From Prevotella sp. (GTDB lineage Bacteria > Bacteroidota > Bacteroidia > Bacteroidales > Bacteroidaceae), in contig JAFZAP010000078.1 in assembly GCA_017557185.1 (NCBI GenBank), forward strand, positions 1 through 64,000: DNA of 64,000 nucleotides, in the 5' to 3' direction. The notes beneath the pieces are model-generated. The model had not been told where the DNA came from. It ran no database searches and saw nothing but the letters and a program-made list of their open reading frames with translations. This document shows positions 27,952 through 35,580 of this stretch, in pieces. Made by a program: the position numbers and the translations under genes. Each line of letters begins with the position of its first letter. The first letter of the stretch is position 1.

Positions 27952-28029
27952 TCAAAGGCAGTAATGATCGATCTCCTTAATATTCATGAACTTGTGCGAG
28001 ATAAGTGCTTTATGACTCTTCTTATGCAT
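27952..28029 (-). CDS. Candidate leader peptide of tnaA (25 codons)
   Basis: The first ATG after the tnaA promoter, about 10 nt into the transcript. The 25 codons start MHKKSHKALIS and end HKFMNIKEIDHYCL. The segment KFMNIKEIDH loosely resembles E. coli TnaC (KWFNIDNKIVDH), but the essential Trp and the final Pro are absent, so it may be coincidence. The 170 nt between its stop and tnaA include a pyrimidine-rich run (CTTTCTTTCTTG, then CCTTTTTTTCTTG), a plausible Rho-loading stretch. Its position is the strongest evidence; function is inferred. Confidence 0.4.
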   Translation of the reverse strand: MHKKSHKALISHKFMNIKEIDHYCL

Positions 28030-28047
28030 GGTATTTTTGTTCACTCT

Positions 28048-28080
28048 GCAAAAGTAATGAATAAAAATCAATTTACCAAA
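28048..28080 (-). promoter_or_regulatory. Promoter of the tnaA leader
   Basis: On the minus strand TTTG (plus 28077-28080), exactly 20 bp, then TACTTTTGC (plus 28048-28056): a textbook Bacteroidota promoter. Transcription would start near 28041, about 260 nt before tnaA. Confidence 0.7.
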
Positions 28081-28193
28081 TAATTTACGAAAAAACAGTC
28101 TGCCTTTTGTTACATAACACAAAACTACAAGGCGCCTAATAGTTTTTCATTTGTAACAATTAGTTTTGATGGTGTGTAAAAGTCTGAATGATA

Positions 28194-28226
28194 GTTGTTC
28201 GTATGGAATATAATATGTAACTTTGC
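28194..28226 (+). promoter_or_regulatory. Promoter of the inositol-phosphate synthase gene
   Basis: GTTG at 28194-28197, 20 bp, then TAACTTTGC at 28218-28226, with the ATG 28 bp further. It is divergent from the tnaA promoter about 110 bp away. Confidence 0.65.
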
Positions 28227-28254
28227 GCCACTTTTACTCATTTAAACAAAAGCT

Positions 28255-29571
28255 ATGAAACAGACTAATGTAAAGCCGGCAAACGGCAAATTGGGAATAC
28301 TCATCGTCGGCAACGGCGCAGTGGCAACAACATTCATGACAGGCGTGCTCATGGCCCGCAAAGGACTGACGAAGCCCATCGGCGCGATGACGCAGTACGA
28401 CAAGGTGCGTGTGGGACGCGGCGAAGCAAAGCAATATCTGCACTACAAGGACATCGTTCCACTGGCCAGCCTCAACGACATCGTCTTCGGATGCTGGGAC
28501 GTCTATCCGCAGAACGCCTATCAGTCGGCAGTCTATGCTGAGGTGCTGAAGCGCAACGACATCGACCCCGTGCGCGACGAACTGGAACAGATTGTACCCA
28601 TGAAGGCGGCATTCGACAAGAACTATGCGAAGCGCCTCGACGGCGACAACGTGAAGGGAGGCAACGTGATGCCCACCCGCTGGGAGATGGTGGAGATGCT
28701 GCGCGAGGACATCCGCCAGTTCAAGGCAGAGAAGGAGTGCGACCGCTGCGTGGTGCTGTGGGCAGCCTCCACAGAGATCTACGTGCCCATCGACGAGCAG
28801 GTGCACTACACGCTCGACGCACTGGAAGCCGCTATGAAGGCCGACGACCGCGAACACATCGCCCCGTCGATGTGCTACGCCTATGCTGCACTCACCGAGG
28901 GCTGCCCCTTCGTGATGGGTGCTCCGAACACCACTGTCGATATTCCTGCCATGTGGGAGCTGGCTGAGAAGACGCAGATGCCCATCGCAGGCAAGGACTT
29001 CAAGACCGGTCAGACACTGGTGAAGAGCGGCTTCGCCCCGATCATCGGCACACGCTGCCTCGGCCTCGACGGCTGGTTCTCGACGAACATCCTCGGCAAC
29101 CGTGACGGCCTGGTGCTCGATGTTCCAGAGAACTTCCGCACGAAGGAGGTATCGAAGCTCTCCACACTCGAGACGATCCTCAAGGCCGACGAGCAGCCCG
29201 ACCTCTACAGCGACTACTATCACAAGGTGCGCATCAACTACTATCCGCCGCGCAACGACAACAAGGAGTCGTGGGACAACATCGACATCAGCGGATGGAT
29301 GGGCTACCCCATGCAGATCAAGATCAACTTCCTCTGCCGCGACTCCATCCTCGCAGCACCCGTCTGTCTGGACCTCTGCCTGCTCATCGACCTCGCCGCC
29401 CGTGCCGGCCACTACGGCACCCAGCGCTTCCTGAGCTTCTTCCTGAAGAGCCCGATGCACGACTACACCGTGGGCGAGGAAGCCGTGAACCACCTGTACC
29501 GCCAGCACACCATGCTGAAGAATGCCATCCGCGAGATGGGCGGCTATGAGGCGGACGAGGAGATCGACTAA
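28255..29571 (+). CDS. ino1: Inositol-3-phosphate synthase
   Basis: Converts glucose 6-phosphate to myo-inositol 3-phosphate with bound NAD. The 438-residue protein has the Rossmann motif ILIVGNGAVATTFMTG (about residues 15-30), the family stretch MPIAGKDFKTGQTLVKSGFAP with catalytic lysines, and LGNRDGLVLD. In Bacteroidota this enzyme opens the pathway to inositol phospholipids and sphingolipids, but no lipid-synthesis partner is next to it here. It has its own promoter and a strong terminator. Confidence 0.93.
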   Translation: MKQTNVKPANGKLGILIVGNGAVATTFMTGVLMARKGLTKPIGAMTQYDKVRVGRGEAKQYLHYKDIVPLASLNDIVFGCWDVYPQNAYQSAVYAEVLKRNDIDPVRDELEQIVPMKAAFDKNYAKRLDGDNVKGGNVMPTRWEMVEMLREDIRQFKAEKECDRCVVLWAASTEIYVPIDEQVHYTLDALEAAMKADDREHIAPSMCYAYAALTEGCPFVMGAPNTTVDIPAMWELAEKTQMPIAGKDFKTGQTLVKSGFAPIIGTRCLGLDGWFSTNILGNRDGLVLDVPENFRTKEVSKLSTLETILKADEQPDLYSDYYHKVRINYYPPRNDNKESWDNIDISGWMGYPMQIKINFLCRDSILAAPVCLDLCLLIDLAARAGHYGTQRFLSFFLKSPMHDYTVGEEAVNHLYRQHTMLKNAIREMGGYEADEEID

Positions 29572-29603
29572 GAACCCCAAACCCACAACAATAATCGATA
29601 ATT

Positions 29604-29642
29604 ATCCCCCAGCTTACCCATTGGCAGGCTGGGGGATTTATT
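29604..29642 (+). terminator. Terminator of ino1
   Basis: CCCCCAGC pairs with GCTGGGGG around a 14-nt loop, followed by ATTTATTTCT. It lies 35 bp after the ino1 stop. Confidence 0.75.
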
Positions 29643-29758
29643 TCTGCGTCATCAGTGGATAAAAAACTTATGTACGTCTGTCACGTATGTCTTATTTTGA
29701 ATAAGATTTTGTAAAACGCCGCAACGAGACCTTCATGACATGCTTTTCAGCATGGAAG

Positions 29759-29890
29759 AGCAATGGTTTCGGAACCCTAGAGCATAGCTCCAGCAGTCCG
29801 AAAGCAATGCTCCAGTTGTCCGTAAGCATAGCTCCAGAGGTACGAGAGCATAGCTTCAGAGGTACGAGAGCATAGGTTTTACCACTTGTA
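29759..29890. repeat. 22-bp-period tandem array 3, six units
   Basis: Units begin at 29759, 29781, 29803, 29825, 29847 and 29869, exactly 22 bp apart. The core AGCATAGCTCC (variants AGCAATGCTCC, AGCATAGCTTC; both end units degenerate) is the reverse complement of the GAGCTATGCT core of array 2. The variable half is shared between neighbours (AGAGGTACGAG in units four and five), which suggests local duplication. It lies between the 3' ends of ino1 and the TlpA-like gene, beyond the ino1 terminator. Confidence 0.87.
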
Positions 29891-29924
29891 GGGACGGGGT
29901 TCATTCCCCGTCCGCAAGCTGCTG

Positions 29925-30015
29925 ATGGCTCCCTCCCTTTGGGGGAGGGCGGGGGGAGAGGCTCCATCCCTACAAGCTGATGGCTCCCTCTCCTTGGAGA
30001 GGGTCGGGGTGAGGC
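29925..30015. repeat. Two adjacent GC-rich palindromes
   Basis: CTCCCTCCCTTTGGGGGAGG (29930 region) and CTCCCTCTCCTTGGAGAGGG (29982 region) stand about 50 bp apart in opposite flanks of the sequence CTACAAGCTGATGG, a near-duplicate pair. Confidence 0.7.
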
Positions 30016-30041
30016 CTCTGTTTTTTCATTTTAACATCAAC

Positions 30042-30345
30042 ACCTCCCGCTTGTTTAGTAACTGTCTGTGTATCAATTGCTTATGAAACAATCAACCTCC
30101 CGTCACACCTCCCATTAACCTCCCGTCATACCTCCCGTAAATCTCCCGTACCTCCCCTGACCCCTCCAAAGGAGGGGAACCACAAAAACTATTGAATAAA
30201 CGGCTAATGACTGATTTGGCTCCCCTCCTTTTGGAGGGGCTGGGGGAGGCTCCCGACGGGAGGTTGACGGGAGGTCTTTTTGCGATACCTCCCGTGCCGA
30301 AACCCCTTAGTATAAAGGCATTTCAGAAGAATACGGGAGGATGGG
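30042..30345. repeat. Cluster of CCTCCCGT repeats with inverted copies
   Basis: ACCTCCCG(T/C) or a close form appears at least six times between 30042 and 30150, and the inverse ACGGGAGG or close forms appear at 30255-30345. The direct and inverted sets could fold into a long, imperfect hairpin. A GC-rich palindrome pair sits between them (30158-30250). No ORF is supported in 29643-30480. Confidence 0.6.
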
Positions 30346-30430
30346 AGGTTAAAATGCGAAAAACTTTTTTTGAAAAAAAGAGTTGTCCTATGTGGTCCGT
30401 GTTGTTTTAAAAACAAATAGATAGATAAAT

Positions 30431-30458
30431 AAGGCTCTCCGCAATCGCGAAGAGCCTT
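30431..30458 (-). terminator. Terminator of the SusC/SusD locus
   Basis: AAGGCTCT and AGAGCCTT pair, with inner CGC/GCG, around AATC; it lies 22 bp after the last gene of the minus-strand locus and is followed on that strand by a T-rich stretch. Confidence 0.7.
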
Positions 30459-30480
30459 ACTTGTTCGAAAAAGGATATAT

Positions 30481-31647
30481 TTACTTCAGCAACTCCTTGA
30501 GCTTGGCGGCGAGCGCCTCACCGCGGCATTCCTCGTTGGCAGCGACAATATTGCCTTCGGCATCGCAGAGATAAACCGTGGGCACCGCCTTCACCTTGAA
30601 CTGGTTAGCCACCTCGTTATCGCGGAAGTTCGGCCACGGCATCTTCTCCTCGTCGAGGGCCTTGCGCCAGTCGGCTTCTTTCTGGTCAATGGAGATGCTG
30701 ACCACCTGGAAGCCCTTGTCATTGAACTCTGCGTAGGCTTTCTTCACATTAGGCAGCTCGCGTCGGCACGGTCCGCACCATGAAGCCCAGAAGTCGAGCA
30801 ACACGTATTTCTTGCCCTCGGCCAGCTTGGCGAAGTCGTACTCCGTGCCGTCGTCGCCCGTCAGCTTGAATGCCTTCACCTGATCGGCGATGGCGAGCTC
30901 AGGCCATATCTCCATCTGCATCTTCCTGCCATAGAACGAGTTCTTCACATCGTCGGGCAGCGAATTGTAGAGGTCGGCCTGCTCTTTGCCGAAGTAGTTC
31001 AAATACTTGGTCAGGAGCAGCGGTCCCCAGAAGGAGTCCTTGTTGTCGTTGACCATGCCCATGATGGTGCTTTCCACGGTGTCGAAGAAGTTCTTCTCGG
31101 CATCCACAGCCGCCTTGCACTCATCGGTCTGCTGGAAGGCTGCGAGCTCGGGACCTTTCAGCGAGTGCATCTTCTTGTACACCTCGTCGAACTTCTCGTG
31201 ATACTCGCGGTAGAGGATGTCGAGCGAGTCGTGACGGGCGTCGAAGGCGGCGAGCTTATCGGTGAGCGGCGACCCAGTCACCTTCACTTCCCAGTTGTAG
31301 ATCTTGCCATTAGGTGCTTCCCGCACATCGGCAATCTTTCCACTGACGTTCATTTCGCCACCCTCTAATATCACGTAGGGACCGCCCCATGCGTCCTTCA
31401 CTGCGATGCGTGCGCAGATGGGTTCGTCGGCAATGCCCGACAGTTGGAACTTTCCGCCCTCGACAGTGGCCTCGCAGAGTGCCGAGTCGTTGTCGTGGCT
31501 CATGGGAACGAGCGTGACCACAGTGCCGTCGTCGAGCCCTTCCACTTGTCCGTTAATCACATAACCCTTGGGGTTGTTGCAGGCGGCGAAGGCTGCAAAC
31601 ATGCAGCCCGCCAAGCCTGCCAAAGAGAGAATCTTTATGGTTTTCAT
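30481..31647 (-). CDS. TlpA-like thioredoxin-domain lipoprotein (DUF4369 N-terminus)
   Basis: A 388-residue lipoprotein with lipobox FAAC (Cys near 22). The N-terminal domain (about 28-120) is DUF4369-like (YVINGQVEGLDDGTVVTLVP). A helical middle follows, and the C-terminus is a TlpA/ResA-like thioredoxin with intact active site FWASWCGPCRRELP at about residue 290 and cis-Pro region VKAVPTVYL. It should reduce or isomerise periplasmic disulfides. The start at 31647 is the first ATG, directly before the signal peptide. It closes the minus-strand SusC/SusD operon. Confidence 0.9.
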   Translation of the reverse strand: MKTIKILSLAGLAGCMFAAFAACNNPKGYVINGQVEGLDDGTVVTLVPMSHDNDSALCEATVEGGKFQLSGIADEPICARIAVKDAWGGPYVILEGGEMNVSGKIADVREAPNGKIYNWEVKVTGSPLTDKLAAFDARHDSLDILYREYHEKFDEVYKKMHSLKGPELAAFQQTDECKAAVDAEKNFFDTVESTIMGMVNDNKDSFWGPLLLTKYLNYFGKEQADLYNSLPDDVKNSFYGRKMQMEIWPELAIADQVKAFKLTGDDGTEYDFAKLAEGKKYVLLDFWASWCGPCRRELPNVKKAYAEFNDKGFQVVSISIDQKEADWRKALDEEKMPWPNFRDNEVANQFKVKAVPTVYLCDAEGNIVAANEECRGEALAAKLKELLK

Positions 31648-31686
31648 AACTATCAACTATAAATTGTCAATTTTCAACTAAAAATA

Positions 31687-33312
31687 CTACTCTGCATCGA
31701 TATTTGTCATGTCGATGATCTTACCCCATCCCGTTGTGATGACGGGGTTGTCGGGCGCACCGAACATCGGTCCCCACATGGAGGTAGGAATGCCATAGTT
31801 CACGTCCATCTCGTACTGGATGAGCTTGCCGTCCTTCTGACCTTCGTTCCAGATACCAATCCAAAGGGCACAGTCGCTGGTAGGCCAGCCGCCGCCAGCC
31901 GAACCCCATGCGTAGATGGAAGTAACCTCTTCGCCAGCCTCGCACTTATAGACCTCCTTCGAAGTGGTCTCACCACTGCTGGCCGAGAAGGAATAGACAC
32001 CCTTATCGGTGTAATAATAGAACGCGAAACCAGAGGTGTTCGAGCAGAACTTCTTCGCCTTCAGGATATCCTCACAGCCGCTGAGGTCGATGATGGAACG
32101 AGCACCCTCGGCCGAGAGATCTCCATTGTCCACCACATTGTAGAAGCAGTAGCGGTAGAGATAGGGCGTACCATCGATGACCGTGATCACACATGTGTAG
32201 TTGCCACCACCTTGGAACACGGCTTTCACGTCGCCAGGCACATTGTTGGCATCAACATAAGCGTCAGCGACGGTGGTCTTGAACGCGCTGAGCGATGTAG
32301 CCTGCGAGAAGTACGGCTTGAAGCTGTGATGCTTTTCGTCGTAGATGACCTGCCAGGCCGTGATGGCTCCTTCGACGGGACGCCATGTCGTGTAAGTGTT
32401 ACGCATCAGGAACGGGAATGCCGTGTAGTCACCGGCAATCGGTTCCGAGAACTTCATGTCGTTTGGCTGGTTCGCATAGATGACATGCAGCTTACCGTTG
32501 TTGATAAGGAAGTCGCAGTTGTTGCAGTAGAAACTCGTCTGCGGGTTGTACACTTCAGGAGTAGTATAGAACATCTCATTCCATGTGTTCACCGTTCCCA
32601 TACCATCGGCAGCCAGTCGATAGAGGTTCTTGTCGGTGGCTACGAGGTAACCGTTCTTCGATGCCTTGCCGGTATGAGTGCCCTTGATCCAAAGAGGCTT
32701 GCCTTCCAGATAATGGCCTGTGCTCTGGCTATAGTACTTGTAGAAGCAATTTAGTCCGCCATAGATCAGCATCAGATCGGACGTGAACACCTCGATGTCG
32801 GTTTGTCCGTCGCGCTCCGTCAACAGGTAAATACCACCCTGATTACCTGCTGAAGCAACCGTGCAATAACCGCCCGTTGTCCAGTAGGCTTTCATTTCGT
32901 TGACGGGATCATATGCCTGGCAATAGAAGAAGTACGTACCGGGAGTGAGGTCACACACCCAGTGCAGGTCGCGCTCATGCCAGATGGTGTCGGCAGGAGG
33001 ATAGACCATCTCGTTGCCCACTTGCTCGGCACGATAGCTGTTATAGTATGTCTTCAGCACGAACCAGCGATACTGCAGCCGGTCGGCATAGGCATAATCT
33101 GTCTTCAAATAGAAATCGATGGTGTCACCAGGGTTGAGACTGCTGAGCAAATACGGATTCTTGGTGATGGTCGTATCGATTTCCAGTTTTATCTCGCTCA
33201 CCTGTTCGTCGGGCAGGTAGTCATAATTACCGTCGTCCTGAGAACAGGACACGCAGAACGCACAGAGAAGACCGAGGACACAGAGCAAGCTATAATAATT
33301 CTTTGTCTTCAT
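31687..33312 (-). CDS. PKD-like family lipoprotein
   Basis: A 541-residue surface lipoprotein with lipobox VSC (Cys near 23). The first part has Ig/PKD-like strands (TIDFYLKTDYAYADRLQYRWFVLK, then YFFYCQAYDPVNEMKAYWTT). The rest looks like a propeller of short repeated strands (YLVATDKNLYRLAADGMG, and FYYYTDKGVYSFSASSG). I recognise the family often encoded next to DUF4843 and SusC/SusD genes, called PKD-like. Its ligand is unknown; a substrate-binding role at the cell surface is inferred from the locus. Confidence 0.8.
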   Translation of the reverse strand: MKTKNYYSLLCVLGLLCAFCVSCSQDDGNYDYLPDEQVSEIKLEIDTTITKNPYLLSSLNPGDTIDFYLKTDYAYADRLQYRWFVLKTYYNSYRAEQVGNEMVYPPADTIWHERDLHWVCDLTPGTYFFYCQAYDPVNEMKAYWTTGGYCTVASAGNQGGIYLLTERDGQTDIEVFTSDLMLIYGGLNCFYKYYSQSTGHYLEGKPLWIKGTHTGKASKNGYLVATDKNLYRLAADGMGTVNTWNEMFYTTPEVYNPQTSFYCNNCDFLINNGKLHVIYANQPNDMKFSEPIAGDYTAFPFLMRNTYTTWRPVEGAITAWQVIYDEKHHSFKPYFSQATSLSAFKTTVADAYVDANNVPGDVKAVFQGGGNYTCVITVIDGTPYLYRYCFYNVVDNGDLSAEGARSIIDLSGCEDILKAKKFCSNTSGFAFYYYTDKGVYSFSASSGETTSKEVYKCEAGEEVTSIYAWGSAGGGWPTSDCALWIGIWNEGQKDGKLIQYEMDVNYGIPTSMWGPMFGAPDNPVITTGWGKIIDMTNIDAE

Positions 33313-33342
33313 AATTATCAATTGTCAATTATCAATTATCAA

Positions 33343-34068
33343 CTAAAATGTCACCAGATTACCATTCTCATCGGTCAGGGGATTGCCCGGATGAGCGGCA
33401 TTATAGTCATTGAGTGCGTTCTGGAAACGAATCTTCAGGTTGTTGAGCTTTGCCCATGACATGGTTTCCGTTGAGAGTTCACCGTCGTCGGCATGCAGGT
33501 TGAGCAACATGAAGCGATACTTTACATTGCTATAGGTGCCGAAGAAAGGCTCCAGGTCGGCCCAGTTGTTAGGCTTCGAGAGGATGTCGTTCCAGTTAAA
33601 GGTGATATGGTTCTCTTCGTTGACGCCGGGCTTGAAGTCGCCACTCTCTGCCACTTTCAGGCAGAGGCGCACGCCTTTCTTCTCGAGCGAGGCATCACGT
33701 TTGAGTACAACAGGGAAGGTACCCTTTGCCTGACCGGCAGGCACTATGACGGTTGCCGGAACGGTGTATTGACTGGCGGAGGCCGTTGTGAGTTGCGGGT
33801 CAACAATCAGATTCACCGTGCGATCGCGGTCGGCCACCTCGCCCATGATCTGTGCATCCACATAGATGGTCTTCTCTACCGTTTCGGCAGGATAGGCAAC
33901 AAACGAGAATGTCACCGAATCGGTACCTGCTGCCCACATCTTCTCACCCACAAGGCGCACGCGCGGTTCGTCTTGATAGAAGAAGTCCTCGTCGCTTGAG
34001 CATGACACACAGAGCGCACAGAAAAGACTGAGGGCACAGAGTATGCTATAAAAATGCTTTGTTTTCAT
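33343..34068 (-). CDS. DUF4843-type lipoprotein
   Basis: A 241-residue lipoprotein with lipobox CVSC (Cys near 23). The strand pattern DSVTFSFVAYPAETVEKTIYVDAQIMGEVADRDRTV and later CLKVAESGDFKPG fits the Bacteroidota DUF4843 family. Its function is unknown. The C-terminal half (about 165-241) is more helical. It lies between the SusD and PKD-like genes with gaps of about 30 bp, so the set is almost certainly one operon. Confidence 0.8.
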   Translation of the reverse strand: MKTKHFYSILCALSLFCALCVSCSSDEDFFYQDEPRVRLVGEKMWAAGTDSVTFSFVAYPAETVEKTIYVDAQIMGEVADRDRTVNLIVDPQLTTASASQYTVPATVIVPAGQAKGTFPVVLKRDASLEKKGVRLCLKVAESGDFKPGVNEENHITFNWNDILSKPNNWADLEPFFGTYSNVKYRFMLLNLHADDGELSTETMSWAKLNNLKIRFQNALNDYNAAHPGNPLTDENGNLVTF

Positions 34069-34098
34069 AACTATATACTATAATCTATAAACTATATA

Positions 34099-35562
34099 CT
34101 AATTTGAGTATCCACCGAACTCCTGGTCGTTGCTTGGGATGGGCAGCACATAAACGGACTTGCTGCCACGCGTGGCCGAGCCCTTGATGTCGGAGATGTT
34201 CAGACGCTTGTAGTAGAAGAACAGTTCGCCGTGTTCACCGATGAACTCCTTGCGATACTCCTTGTAAATCTCCTGCTGAATCTGATCGGCAGTGAGGTCG
34301 GTCGATAGCGGGAAGAGACTCAGGTTGCGGTTTTCGCGCACGATATTGAGCAATTCCACTGCTCTTGAGCGATTCGACTGCTTCTGGCACTCAGCAGCGA
34401 TGTAATAAGGCTCGCTCATTCGTATGAGCGGATAGCGGTTGTTATAGGTGCTACCATCGTTATACCAGAACTTAGCCATATAGCGGTTCTCGCCGTCCTG
34501 CTCGTAGCCTCTCAGATAACGATAGTCGTTACCATAGCCGTTGTCAACCTCATAAATGTCGCTGGCTGTAGCCTCCGAAGGTGTGAGCACGCTAATGCTG
34601 CCCTGCTTGGTGAAGTAGAGGTTGGCGGTGTCCTCCCAGTCGTTGATATAGAGCTGGAAGAGGTGTTCGCTGGTGAAGGAGCAGTCCAACTCGTTGCGCT
34701 TGGTCGATTGCATATTCGTATAGTGAATCCAGCTGAAACCGGGATTGAAGTGGTTATCCTGCCAATCAATCAGCTCATTGGCGTACTTCAACGCATTCTG
34801 CGTGTCGCCTATCCAAAGATAAGCTTTCGCCAGCGTAACCACACATGCCAGGTAATTGAAACTATTGCGATACAAGTCGTAAGTCAACGTGGTTCCGCTA
34901 TAGGGACGTTGATTCAGCGTGTCGGTAACCAATTCCTCACGAGCAAGCAACAGGTCGTTGATGATGAGCTGCATGGTTTCGCCTACCGAGAGTTGCGGCA
35001 CCACATCGGTAGAATATGCAGTAACATAAGGCACGCCCTTCGAACTGGCCGATGCTGTAACAGGAGCCTCGGCGAAGAGACGCATCAGCTCGAAGTGCAG
35101 GAAAGCACGCAGACCGTAGGCTTCACCGCGATAGATGCGGTAGCCACGCTCAGTGAACATATCTGGATCGGCCTTTTCAATGTTGCGGATAAAAATATTC
35201 AGATTGGCAATGCAAGAATAGGTCGATTGCCAAATCTGCTTGATGATACCCTCGCTGCTGGCCTCAGAATAATCAAACTGATCGGCATAGCGCCAGTTGC
35301 TGTTAGGGTTGATATCATAGCTGTGCGACAGCACTTCTACAAAACCAATGCCCATGTTCAGACCGTACATCGACTTTTCTGTCATCTGAGTATAGACACC
35401 AGCCAGCTGGTCCTTGAAACCACCTTCGCGATTGAAGTGGTCTTCCTCCTTAATCTGCGACTTCGGTTCCACGTCGAGCCAGTCGTTACATGAGGCACAG
35501 AGAACACAGAGAAGACTGAGGGCAAAGAGATTGCGCAAGGTCTTATAAATATTTGTATTCAT
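34099..35562 (-). CDS. RagB/SusD-family nutrient-uptake outer membrane lipoprotein
   Basis: A 487-residue surface lipoprotein with lipobox CASC (Cys near 25), then the family hallmark NDWLDVEPKSQIKEEDHF. Helical TPR-like repeats follow, with GEAYGLRAFLHFELMRLF and the C-terminal IYKEYRKEFIGEHGELFFYYKRL typical of SusD. It forms the lid over the SusC barrel and captures substrate. The substrate is unknown because no degradative enzyme is in the locus. A perfect AGGAGG lies 8 bp before the ATG, uncommon in this phylum. Confidence 0.94.
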   Translation of the reverse strand: MNTNIYKTLRNLFALSLLCVLCASCNDWLDVEPKSQIKEEDHFNREGGFKDQLAGVYTQMTEKSMYGLNMGIGFVEVLSHSYDINPNSNWRYADQFDYSEASSEGIIKQIWQSTYSCIANLNIFIRNIEKADPDMFTERGYRIYRGEAYGLRAFLHFELMRLFAEAPVTASASSKGVPYVTAYSTDVVPQLSVGETMQLIINDLLLAREELVTDTLNQRPYSGTTLTYDLYRNSFNYLACVVTLAKAYLWIGDTQNALKYANELIDWQDNHFNPGFSWIHYTNMQSTKRNELDCSFTSEHLFQLYINDWEDTANLYFTKQGSISVLTPSEATASDIYEVDNGYGNDYRYLRGYEQDGENRYMAKFWYNDGSTYNNRYPLIRMSEPYYIAAECQKQSNRSRAVELLNIVRENRNLSLFPLSTDLTADQIQQEIYKEYRKEFIGEHGELFFYYKRLNISDIKGSATRGSKSVYVLPIPSNDQEFGGYSN

Positions 35563-35570
35563 AGTTGATT

Positions 35571-35576
35571 CCTCCT
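35571..35576 (-). promoter_or_regulatory. Strong Shine-Dalgarno of the SusD gene
   Basis: AGGAGG with 8 bp to the ATG at 35562, between the susC stop and the susD start. Most starts in this window have no such motif. Confidence 0.6.
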
Positions 35577-35580
35577 TTCT

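Noticed and set aside
27747-27980. Plus-strand ORF in the tnaA leader
   Set aside because: It overlaps the tnaA start in antisense and has no promoter; the minus-strand promoter and leader explain the region better.
27952-28029. True TnaC homologue
   Set aside because: The similarity is weak and the critical tryptophan and terminal proline are missing, so only a generic leader-peptide call is kept.
28234-29586. 450-residue antisense frame over ino1
   Set aside because: The sense strand has a promoter, terminator and full inositol-phosphate synthase motifs.
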